Below, piece after piece: positions 26,919 through 35,324 of a DNA stretch of 64,000 bases. The DNA is from UBA8079 sp049601915 (GTDB lineage: Bacteria; Pseudomonadota; Alphaproteobacteria; UBA6615). Under the pieces are notes generated by a model that worked only from the letters and a program-made list of their open reading frames with translations, ran no database searches and was not told where the DNA came from. The DNA lies in assembly GCA_049601915.1 (NCBI GenBank), contig JBMYRB010000005.1:62001-126000 (forward strand), read 5' to 3'. Positions within the stretch are counted from its first letter, which is position 1; the number at the start of each line of letters is the position of its first letter. A program made the position numbers and the translations under genes.

Positions 26919-27383
26919 ATGCTTGATCGATTGAAATCCATGTTTGCACCGGACGCTGGCGGCACATCGGCACGCGCTCACGGTCCCGACGGGCTGCAGC
27001 TCGCGGCCGCGGCACTTCTGGTCGAGGCGGCGCGTATGGACGATGATTATGACGCCGACGAGCGGGCGTTGATCGGGTCTTTGTTGCGTGACCGTTTTGA
27101 TCTGGAAGAAACGGACACGGAAGCGCTGCTTGCGGCCGCGGATGCCGCGACCGAGGATCTGGTGGAGGTCTATGGATTTGCACGCCAGGTGAAGGATGCC
27201 TTCGAACATGAAGAGCGGGTCCGGATGATTGAAATGCTGTGGGAAGTGGTTTACGCCGACGGCGAAATTCACGATCACGAGGCAAACTTGTTGCGACGCG
27301 TTGCCGGCCTCATCTACGTTAGCGACAGGGAGAGTGGGGACGCGCGCAAACGGGTGCTTGACCGCACGCGCGCAGCTTCGTAA
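26919..27383 (+). CDS. TerB-like (tellurite resistance co-chaperone) protein
   Basis: A 154-residue all-alpha acidic protein. Its core LQLAAAALLVEAARMDDDYD, RALIGSLLRDRF and MLWEVVYADGEIHDHEANLL matches the TerB/DnaJ-associated family, with the characteristic acidic DG(E/D)I-H-xxE motif. ATG 26919 has AAGGAG 6-11 bases upstream. The family is widespread and often has nothing to do with tellurite; role unknown. It is followed closely by fdxA on the same strand (36 bases). Confidence 0.85.
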   Translation: MLDRLKSMFAPDAGGTSARAHGPDGLQLAAAALLVEAARMDDDYDADERALIGSLLRDRFDLEETDTEALLAAADAATEDLVEVYGFARQVKDAFEHEERVRMIEMLWEVVYADGEIHDHEANLLRRVAGLIYVSDRESGDARKRVLDRTRAAS

Positions 27384-27419
27384 GTCCTTTCTCAAGATTG
27401 ACCAAAAGGAATTTTGAAG

Positions 27420-27761
27420 ATGCCGTACGTCGTCACCGAAGCCTGCATCAAATGCAAATACACGGACTGTGTGGAAGTCTGCCCCGTTGATTGTTTCTAT
27501 GAGGGCGAGAACATGCTGGTGATTCACCCGGATGAATGCATCGATTGCGGCGTTTGCGAGCCGGAGTGCCCGGCGGAAGCGATTATTCCTGATGTCGAGC
27601 CGGAAGCCGAGAAATGGCTCGAGATGAATCGCGAATATTCGGAAGGCAAGTGGCCGAATATCACCGCGAAGAAGGATGAAGCGCCGGACGCGGATAATTT
27701 CAAGTCCGAAGAAGGCAAGTTCGACAAGTATTTCAGCGCCAACCCCGGAAGCGGCGACTAA
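27420..27761 (+). CDS. fdxA: 7Fe ferredoxin FdxA
   Basis: A 113-residue two-cluster ferredoxin. N-terminal cysteines C9, C12, C16, C20 and C24 (CIKCKYTDCVEVCPVDC) and the second group CIDCGVCEPECPAE fit a [3Fe-4S]/[4Fe-4S] ferredoxin of the Azotobacter FdI/FdxA class. The C-terminal extension EKWLEMNREYSEGKWPNIT is family-typical. ATG 27420 has AAAAGGA upstream. It is a cytosolic electron carrier. Confidence 0.95.
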   Translation: MPYVVTEACIKCKYTDCVEVCPVDCFYEGENMLVIHPDECIDCGVCEPECPAEAIIPDVEPEAEKWLEMNREYSEGKWPNITAKKDEAPDADNFKSEEGKFDKYFSANPGSGD

Positions 27762-27830
27762 GCGCTATTGCCTGAACGGTGCGGCGACCTACCAAAACCG
27801 CGCAAATTCTGTTATAATAAATGTTAATCG

Positions 27831-27860
27831 AGGGACGGCTGTCGCCGTCCCTTGGTCTTT
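27831..27860 (+). terminator. rho-independent terminator after fdxA
   Basis: A 9-bp perfect stem (AGGGACGGC, 27831-27839, with its complement at 27844-27852) and a 4-base TGTC loop are followed by TGGTCTTTG. It separates fdxA from the CarD gene. Confidence 0.75.
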
Positions 27861-27960
27861 GATTCTACGCTGGAACACGCATTCACCCCTTGAATCGCGC
27901 TAATTTCGCGGTCTGTGTGCGGTTGTGCTTCGTTCCGGTAGGCAGGCTACGGAAACGAAA

Positions 27961-28824
27961 ATGGCGAAATCGACGAAAACCACCAAAACGGCGAAAAAAC
28001 CGGCGGCAAAGGCCAAGGCCGCGCCCAAAACCGCCTCAAAGTCTGCGGCGAAAACGGCAGCCAAGAAGCCTGCGGCGAAAACGGCAGCCAAGAAGCCTGC
28101 GGCGAAAACGGCAGCCAAGAAGCCTGCCGCGAGATCTGCCGCTGCAAAGAAGCCGCCCGTAAAGGCAAAAACCGCTGCCAAGAAACCGGCGACGAAGAAA
28201 GCCGCACCGGCAAAGAAGACAGCCGCAACCAAACCGGCGTCGAAGAAGGCTGCGTCAGCGAAGGCGGCAGCTTCGAAGGCGACCACACCCGCGGCTGCGG
28301 CAAAGCCGGCAGCCAAGCGTGCGCCGGCGAAAAAACAAAAGCTCGAATTCGGCGCCGGTGATTTTGTGGTCTACCCGACCCACGGTGTCGGCCAGGTGAC
28401 GGGCGTTGAGACCCACGAAATTGTGGATCAGAAGCTCAAGCTCTACATCATCAGCTTCGAACGCGAGCGCATGACCCTCAAGGTCCCGATCAACAAGGTC
28501 ATGGATTCGGGCTTGCGAATGCTCTCCAGCCGCAAGGTCATGGACAATGCGCTGAAGACGCTCAAGGGCCGGGTTCGGATCAAGCGCACCATGTGGAGTC
28601 GCCGCGCCCAGGAATACGAAGCGAAGATTAATTCCGGCGATCCGGTTTTCATTGCCGAGGTCGTTCGCGACTTGCACCGTAAGGAAGATCAGCCCGACCA
28701 GTCCTATTCGGAACGGCAGATGTATCAGGCGGCGCTGGACCGTTTGGCGCGCGAGCTCGCGGCGGTGGAAACTTCGGAGCATGAGGCCGCGGTTGAGAAG
28801 CTGGAAGGTATTCTTGCGACCTAG
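27961..28824 (+). CDS. CarD/CdnL-family transcription regulator with a histone H1-like N-terminal tail
   Basis: A 287-residue protein. Residues 1 to about 122 are almost only Lys, Ala, Pro and Thr (repeats of AAKTAAKKP), like histone H1/AlgP-type DNA-binding tails. From about residue 125 a normal CarD domain begins (LEFGAGDFVVYPTHGVGQVT), with the RNA polymerase-interacting Tudor-like part and the C-terminal helical DNA-binding part (RMLSSRKVMDNALKTLKGRV). CdnL proteins stabilise promoter open complexes, especially at rRNA promoters. The ATG at 27961 is used; upstream starts lack a ribosome site. Tail length is likely variable because it is encoded by tandem DNA repeats. Confidence 0.92.
   Translation: MAKSTKTTKTAKKPAAKAKAAPKTASKSAAKTAAKKPAAKTAAKKPAAKTAAKKPAARSAAAKKPPVKAKTAAKKPATKKAAPAKKTAATKPASKKAASAKAAASKATTPAAAAKPAAKRAPAKKQKLEFGAGDFVVYPTHGVGQVTGVETHEIVDQKLKLYIISFERERMTLKVPINKVMDSGLRMLSSRKVMDNALKTLKGRVRIKRTMWSRRAQEYEAKINSGDPVFIAEVVRDLHRKEDQPDQSYSERQMYQAALDRLARELAAVETSEHEAAVEKLEGILAT
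28045..28125 (+). repeat. three perfect 27-bp tandem repeats inside the CarD tail
   Basis: Units 28045-28071, 28072-28098 and 28099-28125 are identical and each encodes AAKTAAKKP. Identity at the DNA level, not only the protein level, indicates recent repeat expansion and a site prone to in-frame length change. Confidence 0.95.
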
Positions 28825-28857
28825 GTTCCGGGCGCATATAAGGGGATATGTTTATCG

Positions 28858-28891
28858 GAAAGCCGGGCTCTCATGAGCACGGCTTTCTTTG
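28858..28891 (+). terminator. rho-independent terminator after the CarD gene
   Basis: Stem GAAAGCCG (28858-28865) pairs with CGGCTTTC (28880-28887). Inside it GCTC/GAGC pair around a TCAT loop, with single unpaired bases between the two stems. TTTG follows. It lies 34 bases after the CarD stop. Confidence 0.8.
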
Positions 28892-28899
28892 TTTGAACG

Positions 28900-28920
28900 C
28901 CGGCATTCGATGAATGCCGG
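28900..28920 (-). terminator. hairpin downstream of the M48 protease gene
   Basis: A 9-bp perfect inverted repeat (CCGGCATTC with its complement) has a 3-base loop and lies nine bases past the stop of the minus-strand protease gene. There is no clear T-run on the minus strand, so it may be a weak terminator or an mRNA 3' stabiliser. Confidence 0.45.
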
Positions 28921-28929
28921 ATCGAATTT

Positions 28930-30417
28930 CTACTTGACCACAACCTTCACGACCTGACCCGAAACCGGTTCCTGGCCGGGTTTCAGGCCGTTGAGAACTC
29001 GGAACCATTCGTCCTTGGGCCCTTGCATTGGCATGTTGCGCGACAGGCGTGCGACCGTATCGTTGCTTCGAACAACGCGCATTTCGATTCGCCATGGACC
29101 GTAGCGAGCCCTGTCGGCCGCCGTCAGTTTCCGGAAGCTGAACGTGGTGCGCCGCAGTTCCTTTCTAAGTGCTGCTGTCTGTGCCGGACGGGTCAGGAAC
29201 ATGAACCTGTAGATGTTGTTCGGGTCGTGACGAATCGCAATCAGCCGCGCATCGAAACTGCCGGTCCGATTGCGAATTCGGGTCCGGCCCGTCGCCGCCT
29301 GCATGCCGTTGATGGTGATGGTTTCCACATCCGCAAGGGGGGTATTTTTGGACCAAACGCGTGTGAGATAGGTTTCCATATTGCCGCGATGGGGAATTGT
29401 GCCGCCGCTGAACAGAATCAGGGACTCATTCGGTCCCCGCGCGGTGACCTGTTGGGCGCCATTGAACAATGTGAACCCCGGCGGCACTTCGAACAGGAAG
29501 TTTGCGGGCTCGTGTATGAAACGGCGACCGCGCACGAAGCCTTCGGCTTCCGAATCCCCAAAAATTATCCCGTCGATCGTCGCCAGATACTCGCGGTTGC
29601 CTGTTTTTGGATTTGCGACAGGCTGGACGTTGGCGGCCCGAATGGCCGCGGTGACCCGGTCACCGGTGCGCGGATGGGTCGACATTATGTTATAGCGCGA
29701 AGCGGGGTCTGGTAGGCCGCTGACCTTGGCCTCAAGCGCACTGAACGCCTCGAGCGACGACAGGAAGGACGCTATGGCGCCGGTTTCATAGCAGGTCCGT
29801 GAGAGATAGCGCACCCCGAGCGTGTCGGCCTCGAACTCATGCTCGCGGGAGAAGCCTTGCAGGTATATGCCGGCGCTCTGGCCGACTGCATCTCCCACCG
29901 CTGTCGTGCCAAGGAACACCGAACTCAGGATACTCACCCCCACGGTACCGATTCCGGCGAGGAGAGACTGGCTGTAGCGTTGCGCGGAATGGCGCCCGGT
30001 GACGTGGCCGATTTCATGACCCAGGACGCCGGCCAGTTCTGCTTCGGTATTGGCGAGGCCCAAAAGGCCGCGAGAGATGTAGACAAGGCCGCCGGGCAGG
30101 GCGAATGCGTTCACGATGTCGTCGTCGAGCACCGTGAAGGTGAATTTGAAGTCGGGCAGTTCGGAGACCTGCGCGAGGCTCTGCCCGACGCGATCAACAT
30201 AGGCGTTGACCTTGGGGTCGTTATAAATCCCTCCGAATTGCTGGATGATCCGCGGGTGCTGCTCCCGCCCGACTTTCAGTTCTTCTTCGGGAGACATGAA
30301 GGCGGTGAAATTGCGTTCGCCTGTGGCCGGATTGACTGAGCAGGCGGCCAGGAACAACGCCGACGCCGCGAGGACCAAACGGGTCATGCATGTCTTTTGG
30401 CGGGGTTGCTTTGTCAT
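28930..30417 (-). CDS. M48-family metalloprotease lipoprotein (BepA-like)
   Basis: A 495-residue protein. A lipoprotein signal (MTRLVLAASALFLAAC, lipobox LAAC, Cys modified) is preceded by ten extra residues from the ATG at 30417. The Zn protease site ELAGVLGHEIGHVTGRH near residue 150 has HExxH plus the downstream Glu region HEFEADTLGVRYLS. The C-terminal part carries a LysM-like segment (IEMRVVRSNDTVARLSRNM, NGL). It likely acts in outer-membrane protein quality control in the periplasm. The start at 30417 overlaps the nuclease stop by four bases (ATGA), arguing for coupling; ATG 30387 is the alternative. Confidence 0.92.
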   Translation of the reverse strand: MTKQPRQKTCMTRLVLAASALFLAACSVNPATGERNFTAFMSPEEELKVGREQHPRIIQQFGGIYNDPKVNAYVDRVGQSLAQVSELPDFKFTFTVLDDDIVNAFALPGGLVYISRGLLGLANTEAELAGVLGHEIGHVTGRHSAQRYSQSLLAGIGTVGVSILSSVFLGTTAVGDAVGQSAGIYLQGFSREHEFEADTLGVRYLSRTCYETGAIASFLSSLEAFSALEAKVSGLPDPASRYNIMSTHPRTGDRVTAAIRAANVQPVANPKTGNREYLATIDGIIFGDSEAEGFVRGRRFIHEPANFLFEVPPGFTLFNGAQQVTARGPNESLILFSGGTIPHRGNMETYLTRVWSKNTPLADVETITINGMQAATGRTRIRNRTGSFDARLIAIRHDPNNIYRFMFLTRPAQTAALRKELRRTTFSFRKLTAADRARYGPWRIEMRVVRSNDTVARLSRNMPMQGPKDEWFRVLNGLKPGQEPVSGQVVKVVVK

Positions 30418-31214
30418 TTTGACAGAACCTCTATTTGCTCCGGGTGGGTAACGTCGATCATCGGGCCGTTCCGTGATTTCAGCCATCCCCGCACGCGGAT
30501 TCGACGCCCAAGATAGTCATTCGGTGAAATTCCGATGTCTTCGAAGCGCCACCAATCGCGCGCCGTTATCGAGACCGTGAAATCACTTCGCCAATCGGAT
30601 CCGTAGTTGAGAAATGTCCGGCCCCGGACAACCGCAACATCCATCACCCGTCCTTCCACAAGCGTGTACTGGTCGAGATGCCGGGCACTGGCATCGGGGT
30701 CGAGCACGCCGTAGTAGGAGTGTGACCATATTCCCCGGTCCGTCTCGCGCGACGCGCGTTCGTGCACCAGCATTTCACGGACCAGCGCGCGACTGTCGGG
30801 GAAACTGTAGACCCGCGCGAATCCCGAGGTCAGAAGTGCCGCCTGTACCCATGTCCCGTCTTCGGTAAACAGATGGGTGAGCAACCGGTCGTGCCGGTCG
30901 AGACCCTGTCCGCCAAGCCCGAGCGACACGCGGCGATTGAGAACTAGGTCTTCGAGGGCGGATTTGGCTTCGTCGGCGAGCGGCCATTTTTCAAATCCGG
31001 GACGGCCGAGCGGCAGTTTCGGCGCCTGTATTCCGACCAGCCGGACCTGGCGGCCGTCATAGAGAATGACTGTATCCCCATCGACCACGGCGACGACCCG
31101 CGCCGCGCCACCGTTCTGCAAGGCGTCGGGCATTTGCGCGTCTGCGACGTCCGGCCCGGCTGCGGCGTCGACAAGGATCACCGCGATCACGAGAAGGATA
31201 CGGATAGTTGCCAT
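30414..31214 (-). CDS. secreted thermonuclease-like (SNase/TNase) protein
   Basis: A 266-residue exported protein: a signal peptide (IRILLVIAVILVDAAAGPDV) is followed by an SNase OB-fold (ARVVAVVDGDTVILYDGRQV and VRLVGIQAP, then DKH-like RHDRLLTHLFTEDGTWVQAA). The family catalytic Arg-Glu-Arg triad is only partly evident (LVGIQAPK in place of RLxGIDAPE), so nuclease activity is uncertain. A C-terminal extension (from about residue 180) resembles a second OB domain (LVEGRVMDVAVVRGRTFLNY). It is first in a two-gene unit with the M48 protease. Confidence 0.82.
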   Translation of the reverse strand: MATIRILLVIAVILVDAAAGPDVADAQMPDALQNGGAARVVAVVDGDTVILYDGRQVRLVGIQAPKLPLGRPGFEKWPLADEAKSALEDLVLNRRVSLGLGGQGLDRHDRLLTHLFTEDGTWVQAALLTSGFARVYSFPDSRALVREMLVHERASRETDRGIWSHSYYGVLDPDASARHLDQYTLVEGRVMDVAVVRGRTFLNYGSDWRSDFTVSITARDWWRFEDIGISPNDYLGRRIRVRGWLKSRNGPMIDVTHPEQIEVLSK

Positions 31215-31343
31215 GAGCGAATTATAGCGTTTGATTGGAGCGCGTGTGTGGTGGCTTTACGGCGCGAAGACGGGCGCGGGTCCGGTTGACATCTAGGTTC
31301 GGACACGTCCACATGCCGCGGCCCGGCGACAGGAGAGTTGGTT

Positions 31344-32291
31344 TTGCGTACGGATTTGTTCCCAGTTATCGACGCCCGTGAAAGCGGTATGCTCGACCTG
31401 GACGGCACCCACGCGATGTATTGGGAGGAGTGCGGAAACCCGGATGGGGTCCCGATACTGTTCCTGCATGGCGGACCCGGCGCGGGCACAATGGCGGTGC
31501 ATCGCCGGTTCTACGACCCGGATTATTACCGGATCATACTATGCGATCAGCGTGGGGCAGGCCGGTCAACACCTCATGCCAGCCTGGTCGACAACACGAC
31601 TCAACACCTCCTGGCGGACCTTGAGGCATTGCGCGTCCATCGGGATGTCAAGCAATGGCATCTTTTCGGCGGCTCATGGGGCTCCGCGCTGGCACTCGCC
31701 TATGCGCAGGCTCACCCGCAACGTTGTCTGGGCATGGTTTTGCGCGGAATATTTACCTGCGCACCGCGTGAAGTCGCCTGGTTCCTTGGGGGTATGGGAC
31801 GGGTCTTCCCCGAAGCGTGGCATGATTTCTCGCAAACCATCCCCGAGGCGGAACGCGATGATTTGTTGCAAGCATATGTGCGGCGTTTGAATGACCCCGA
31901 CCCCGGGGTTCACCTGCCCGCCGCGCGCGCCTGGGCGACGTATGAAGCCCGTTGCTCGACCCTTCGGCCGAACCCGGATGCGGTGGCCGCAATGTCCGAT
32001 GCGCAAGGCATGCTCGCGCTTGCGCGGATTGAGGCACATTATCTCGCCCATGGCGCATTCCTGACTCCGGGCCAGCTTCTCGACGGTGTGGAACGAATTC
32101 GCCATCTGCCCGCCTCGATTGTTCAGGGTCGTTACGACATGGTGTGTCCTATCGAAACGGCGGAGCGGCTCGCACGAGCGTGGCCCGAGGCAGAGTATAC
32201 GATTGTGCCGGATGCCGGGCATTCGGCCTTGGAGCCGGGCACCCGCGCGGCGCTGATGCGCGCGGTGGAAGGTCTCAAGGAACTCAACTAA
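31344..32291 (+). CDS. pip: proline iminopeptidase
   Basis: A 315-residue alpha/beta hydrolase of peptidase family S33. Oxyanion region is HGGPGAGTMAVHRRFYDPDY, nucleophile elbow GGSWGSALALAYAQAHP near residue 108, acid Asp in QGRYDMVCPIETA and catalytic His in DAGHSALEPG near residue 293. It removes N-terminal proline from peptides in the cytosol. TTG 31344 is preferred over TTG 31338 because AGGAGA (31331-31336) is correctly spaced for it. It is a single gene. Confidence 0.95.
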   Translation: MRTDLFPVIDARESGMLDLDGTHAMYWEECGNPDGVPILFLHGGPGAGTMAVHRRFYDPDYYRIILCDQRGAGRSTPHASLVDNTTQHLLADLEALRVHRDVKQWHLFGGSWGSALALAYAQAHPQRCLGMVLRGIFTCAPREVAWFLGGMGRVFPEAWHDFSQTIPEAERDDLLQAYVRRLNDPDPGVHLPAARAWATYEARCSTLRPNPDAVAAMSDAQGMLALARIEAHYLAHGAFLTPGQLLDGVERIRHLPASIVQGRYDMVCPIETAERLARAWPEAEYTIVPDAGHSALEPGTRAALMRAVEGLKELN

Positions 32292-32381
32292 GCTTGTCGA
32301 TCGGTAGTTTTCGTCGATCTCATGATCTCGTATGATGGTCGGTACGCGGGGTGGTTCCTGCGATCGATACAGGGGGTAGAA

Positions 32382-32888
32382 TTGCGCAATTTAACAATCA
32401 TGCTGGCGGCGGTAGTGGTGGCCGTCGTGTTCACGACCCCCGCAGCGCAAGCCGATGACCCTGATTTCCTAGCGATCGGCGGTGGCTGGTATGACTGGAA
32501 TGACGATAAGGGCGCGGTTGATTTTCGCGCAGAGTATCGTTCCGGTTACAAGCTGGCCGGGTTCGTAAAACCCTGGATCGGTATCGAGGCCACCTCTGAC
32601 CAGGCGGTCTACGGCGTAGGCGGGATTCTCCTCGACCTCTATTTCGGCCGCCGCTGGGTCTTTACCCCCAGCTTCGGTGCAGGATTTTACGCCGACGGCA
32701 GTGGCAAGGATCTTGGCCATACCATCGAATTTCGCTCGCAGCTTGAGTTCGGCTATCGCTTCGATGACCGCTCACGCCTGTCGCTTGCGGTGAGCCATAT
32801 CTCGAATGCGAGCCTAGGCGACAGCAATCCGGGTACCGAGATCGCCACCGTCTACTATCACATCCCCTTCTCGGAAATTCTCGACTAG
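32382..32888 (+). CDS. PagL-like lipid A 3-O-deacylase (acyloxyacyl hydrolase)
   Basis: A 168-residue outer-membrane beta-barrel protein with signal peptide LTIMLAAVVVAVVFTTPAAQ. The PagL active-site His-Ser and following acid are in LSLAVSHISNASLGDSNPGT E, matching the family pattern HxSNxxLGxxNPGxE. Alternating aromatic strands (FLAIGGGWYDWN, ALYHIPF-like C-terminus) fit an 8-stranded barrel. It removes the 3-O-linked acyl chain of lipid A. TTG 32382 is chosen for its AGGGGGT ribosome site; ATG 32400 would cut into the signal peptide. Confidence 0.85.
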   Translation: MRNLTIMLAAVVVAVVFTTPAAQADDPDFLAIGGGWYDWNDDKGAVDFRAEYRSGYKLAGFVKPWIGIEATSDQAVYGVGGILLDLYFGRRWVFTPSFGAGFYADGSGKDLGHTIEFRSQLEFGYRFDDRSRLSLAVSHISNASLGDSNPGTEIATVYYHIPFSEILD

Positions 32889-32908
32889 CTGCCACGGACA
32901 CACCGAAC

Positions 32909-33694
32909 ATGGTTGAAAAGGGTGGCGCGTTGATTACGGGAGCAGCGCGGCGCATCGGACGTTGTCTGGCCGAGACCCTTGCCGCTGAGGGTTGGCATGT
33001 TGTCGTCCATCACAATCAATCGACAAGCGACGCGGATGACGTGGTTCAACGGATCACCGAAGCCGGCGGTCGCGCGGTCGCGGTGGCGGCCGATCTTTCG
33101 GATCCCACGGCGTGCAATGGTCTGATCGGTGACGCACACGAATTGACGGGTGGGTTGGGGTGTTTGATCAACAATGCGTCGCTGTTTGTCGAGGATACGG
33201 CGCGAGATATCGATGCCGACATCTTCGATCGTGTCATGGCGGTCAATTTGCGCGCACCGGCGATCCTGTCGCGCGCGTTTGCCGCGCAGGTGCCGGATGA
33301 GGGTGAGGCCGTGATCATCAATATCCTGGATCAGAAGCTCGCGAACCCCAATCCGGATTTCCTCTCATATACCCTGTCCAAGCATGGGTTGGCGGCGCTC
33401 ACGGAAATGACAGCGGTATCTTTGGGCCAGGCGGTCCGGGTCTGTGCCGTGGCACCTGGCCTTACCTTGCCGAGCGCAGAACAACCGCAATCCCAGTTCG
33501 ATGCCGTTCATGGCCGTACTCCGCTGGCACGGGGCTCTCAGCCCGAGGACATCGCGGGTGCTGTGCTCTACCTGTTAGGCGCGCGGGCCGTGACGGGAGA
33601 GACGATCCTAGTCGATGGGGGGCAACATTTGGTGCCGAGTGCACGTGACGTTATGTTCCTCGACCCGAACCCTTCGAAGGAAACTGGTGCATGA
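32909..33694 (+). CDS. SDR of the FolM/pteridine reductase type
   Basis: A 261-residue SDR with the TGAARRIGR cofactor loop (the TGxxxRxG variant typical of pteridine reductases and FolM), INNASLF, and catalytic YTLSK near residue 151 with Asp in NILDQKLANP. FolM-type enzymes reduce dihydropterins such as dihydromonapterin. It overlaps folB by four bases, which strongly supports a pterin or folate role. Confidence 0.85.
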   Translation: MVEKGGALITGAARRIGRCLAETLAAEGWHVVVHHNQSTSDADDVVQRITEAGGRAVAVAADLSDPTACNGLIGDAHELTGGLGCLINNASLFVEDTARDIDADIFDRVMAVNLRAPAILSRAFAAQVPDEGEAVIINILDQKLANPNPDFLSYTLSKHGLAALTEMTAVSLGQAVRVCAVAPGLTLPSAEQPQSQFDAVHGRTPLARGSQPEDIAGAVLYLLGARAVTGETILVDGGQHLVPSARDVMFLDPNPSKETGA

Positions 33695-34119
33695 GCATGC
33701 CCGTGAGCGATATGGCGGTCACCGACCCTGTGGAACAACGCTTGCTCGATCGGTGGCCCGAGGTGCGTAAGATTTTCTTCCGTAATCTCCTCGTGGACAT
33801 GCACATGGGCGTGCACGCGCATGAAAAGGGGCGCACCCAACCCGTTCGGATCAATATGGTTTTGTATCTGCGCGCCGACATCGTCCCGAAAACGGATTCG
33901 ATCGCGGAAGTTTTCAACTACGACCGCATTCACGGCGGGGTCCAGGAACTGATTGCGGGCCGCCACATTAATCTCCAGGAGACCCTCGTCGGCGAGATTG
34001 CGGCCATGTGTCTTGGTTTCGCTGAAGTCCTCGCAGTCCGCGTAGCCACGGAGAAGACGGACATTTATCCGGATTGTGACGGGGTCGGATACGAGTTGGT
34101 GCGCGTGCGGGAAACTTGA
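33691..34119 (+). CDS. folB: dihydroneopterin aldolase FolB
   Basis: A 142-residue protein with an N-terminal extension followed by the FolB fold: IFFRNLLVDMHMGVHAHEKG near residue 28 (active-site region LxxxxxIGVxxxE), VFNYDRIH near residue 75 and ETLVGEIAAMCL with Glu/Lys (VRVATEKTDIYPDCDGVGYE). It converts dihydroneopterin to 6-hydroxymethyl-dihydropterin in folate synthesis. It overlaps the FolM-like gene. No folK or folP is adjacent. Confidence 0.9.
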   Translation: MSMPVSDMAVTDPVEQRLLDRWPEVRKIFFRNLLVDMHMGVHAHEKGRTQPVRINMVLYLRADIVPKTDSIAEVFNYDRIHGGVQELIAGRHINLQETLVGEIAAMCLGFAEVLAVRVATEKTDIYPDCDGVGYELVRVRET

Positions 34120-34470
34120 TCCCGACTCGCAAAACGAAGGGCGCATCGTTGGGGTGTGCACGACAGGGAGACAGACATGAGCCTCGACTGGTACAAGTCG
34201 GTCCGCCTGTCCCAATAGCCCGCCGGGTCAGTCGGGCCGAACCAGGTTTGTGGGGAACGTGCCCGATTCGGCCCTTTGACGAGTGGGCCCGGGGAGAAAC
34301 TGGCTCTCGACGGAACCTGCGCGTCATACGGAACACGTCCAATCTTCGGCGCAAATCTTGGTTGCCGAATTTGAGGGACCGGCTACGTGTTTCCGTAGCC
34401 TTTAAACGACCGCCCTGTGTGTTTGGATCACAACGGGGCCGCCGATCGTGCTGTTGAGATTCCGTGTGGT
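34120..34470 (+). other. 351-base interval without a recognised gene; a 13-codon ORF and a hairpin
   Basis: ATG 34177 with GGGAGACAGAC upstream opens a 13-codon frame (MSLDWYKSVRLSQ) ending at TAG 34216-34218. The same frame continues open for about 50 codons after that stop without recognisable motifs, so this could be one more broken gene. The longer plus-strand open frame from 34116 resembles no protein. The hairpin at 34381 and the sigma-E promoter at 34471 are listed separately. Confidence 0.35.
34381..34404 (+). terminator. hairpin terminator upstream of the sigma-E cluster
   Basis: A 7-bp perfect stem (GGCTACG 34381-34387, CGTAGCC 34394-34400) with a 6-base loop is followed by TTTA. 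It probably ends transcription from the folB side before the sigma-E-dependent SDR gene. Confidence 0.6.
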
Positions 34471-34499
34471 TGATCCGTCGGGGCGTCGAGCACGTAAAA
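34471..34499 (+). promoter_or_regulatory. candidate ECF sigma-E (ChrR-controlled) promoter of the SDR gene
   Basis: TGATCC (34471-34476), an exact 18-base spacer, then TAAAA (34495-34499), 36 bases before the SDR start. The known Rhodobacter sphaeroides RpoE consensus is TGATCC-N18-TAAGA, so the -35 is perfect and the -10 has one mismatch. The same architecture occurs twice more in this cluster. Confidence 0.75.
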
Positions 34500-34534
34500 A
34501 GAGGAAATAACGTCGATCAGAAAAGGGTTAATTG

Positions 34535-35311
34535 ATGTCGGTGAGTAAGCCTCGAATCGCGTGGGTCACGGGCGCGAGTCGTGGTATCGGCCATGCGGTG
34601 GCGCTGGAACTGGCGCGGGAAGGCTGGACCGTCGCTGCCAGTGCGCGAAGCGTTGCGGATATAGAGGCTCTAGCGGCGGCGTGTGCCGAATTTCCCGGGG
34701 CCGTCCAGCCGTATCCGCTCGACATCACTGGCGAAAATGCGGCGCGAAAAACTGTCTGCGAGATTGAAAACCGTCTCGGGCCGATCGACCTCGCGGTCCT
34801 CAATGCCGGTACCCATGAGCCGGTGGATGGCCGTGCCATCTCGGTGGCGCCATTCCGTCGTCTTATGGAAATCAATTACATGGGAACGGTGAATTGCCTA
34901 GCGCCCGTCGCCGAACGATTCGTGGCGCGGCGCGCCGGGCGCATCGCCGTTGTGGCCTCGCTTGCCGGTTACCGGGGGCTTCCAACGGCCAGCGCTTATG
35001 GGGCGTCCAAGGCGGCGCTCATCAATATGTGTGAGGCGTTGCGGCCGGAGCTTCGGGCCGCCGGCGTTCTTCTGTCTGTGGTCACACCCGGTTTTGTGCG
35101 GACACCCCTGACCGACCGGAATCCGTTCCCGATGCCGTTCCTGATCGATGCGGACACCGCCGCGCGGCGCATCGTGCGGGGCCTCGCCACGTCCCGTTTC
35201 GAGATTACTTTCCCGCGGCGGTTCTCATATCTGATGAAGCTGCTGAGGGTCTTGCCCCACATGCTCTATTTCTCGGTGACGCGTCGGGCAGTGCCGAAAA
35301 GCGAAACCTGA
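34535..35311 (+). CDS. SDR-family oxidoreductase in the sigma-E regulon cluster
   Basis: A 258-residue SDR with TGASRGIGHAV near residue 13, VLNAGTH near residue 90, Ser in VASLAGYRG and YGASK near residue 155. A C-terminal hydrophobic patch (FSYLMKLLRVLPHMLYFSVT) could lie on the membrane, as in SDRs acting on lipids. A sigma-E-type promoter lies upstream. It is convergent with cfa, whose stop is 13 bases away. SDRs of this type accompany Cfa/DUF1365 genes in other alphaproteobacteria. Confidence 0.88.
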   Translation: MSVSKPRIAWVTGASRGIGHAVALELAREGWTVAASARSVADIEALAAACAEFPGAVQPYPLDITGENAARKTVCEIENRLGPIDLAVLNAGTHEPVDGRAISVAPFRRLMEINYMGTVNCLAPVAERFVARRAGRIAVVASLAGYRGLPTASAYGASKAALINMCEALRPELRAAGVLLSVVTPGFVRTPLTDRNPFPMPFLIDADTAARRIVRGLATSRFEITFPRRFSYLMKLLRVLPHMLYFSVTRRAVPKSET

Positions 35312-35324
35312 CGGCCCAGCTTTT

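Noticed and set aside
27900..28316. Ala/Phe-rich minus-strand frame opposite the CarD tail
   Set aside because: It is the complement of the Lys/Ala repeat and looks membrane-like only by composition.
34116..34457. 113-codon plus-strand open frame after folB
   Set aside because: Arg/Pro-rich, no family, crosses the hairpin at 34381; treated as non-coding.
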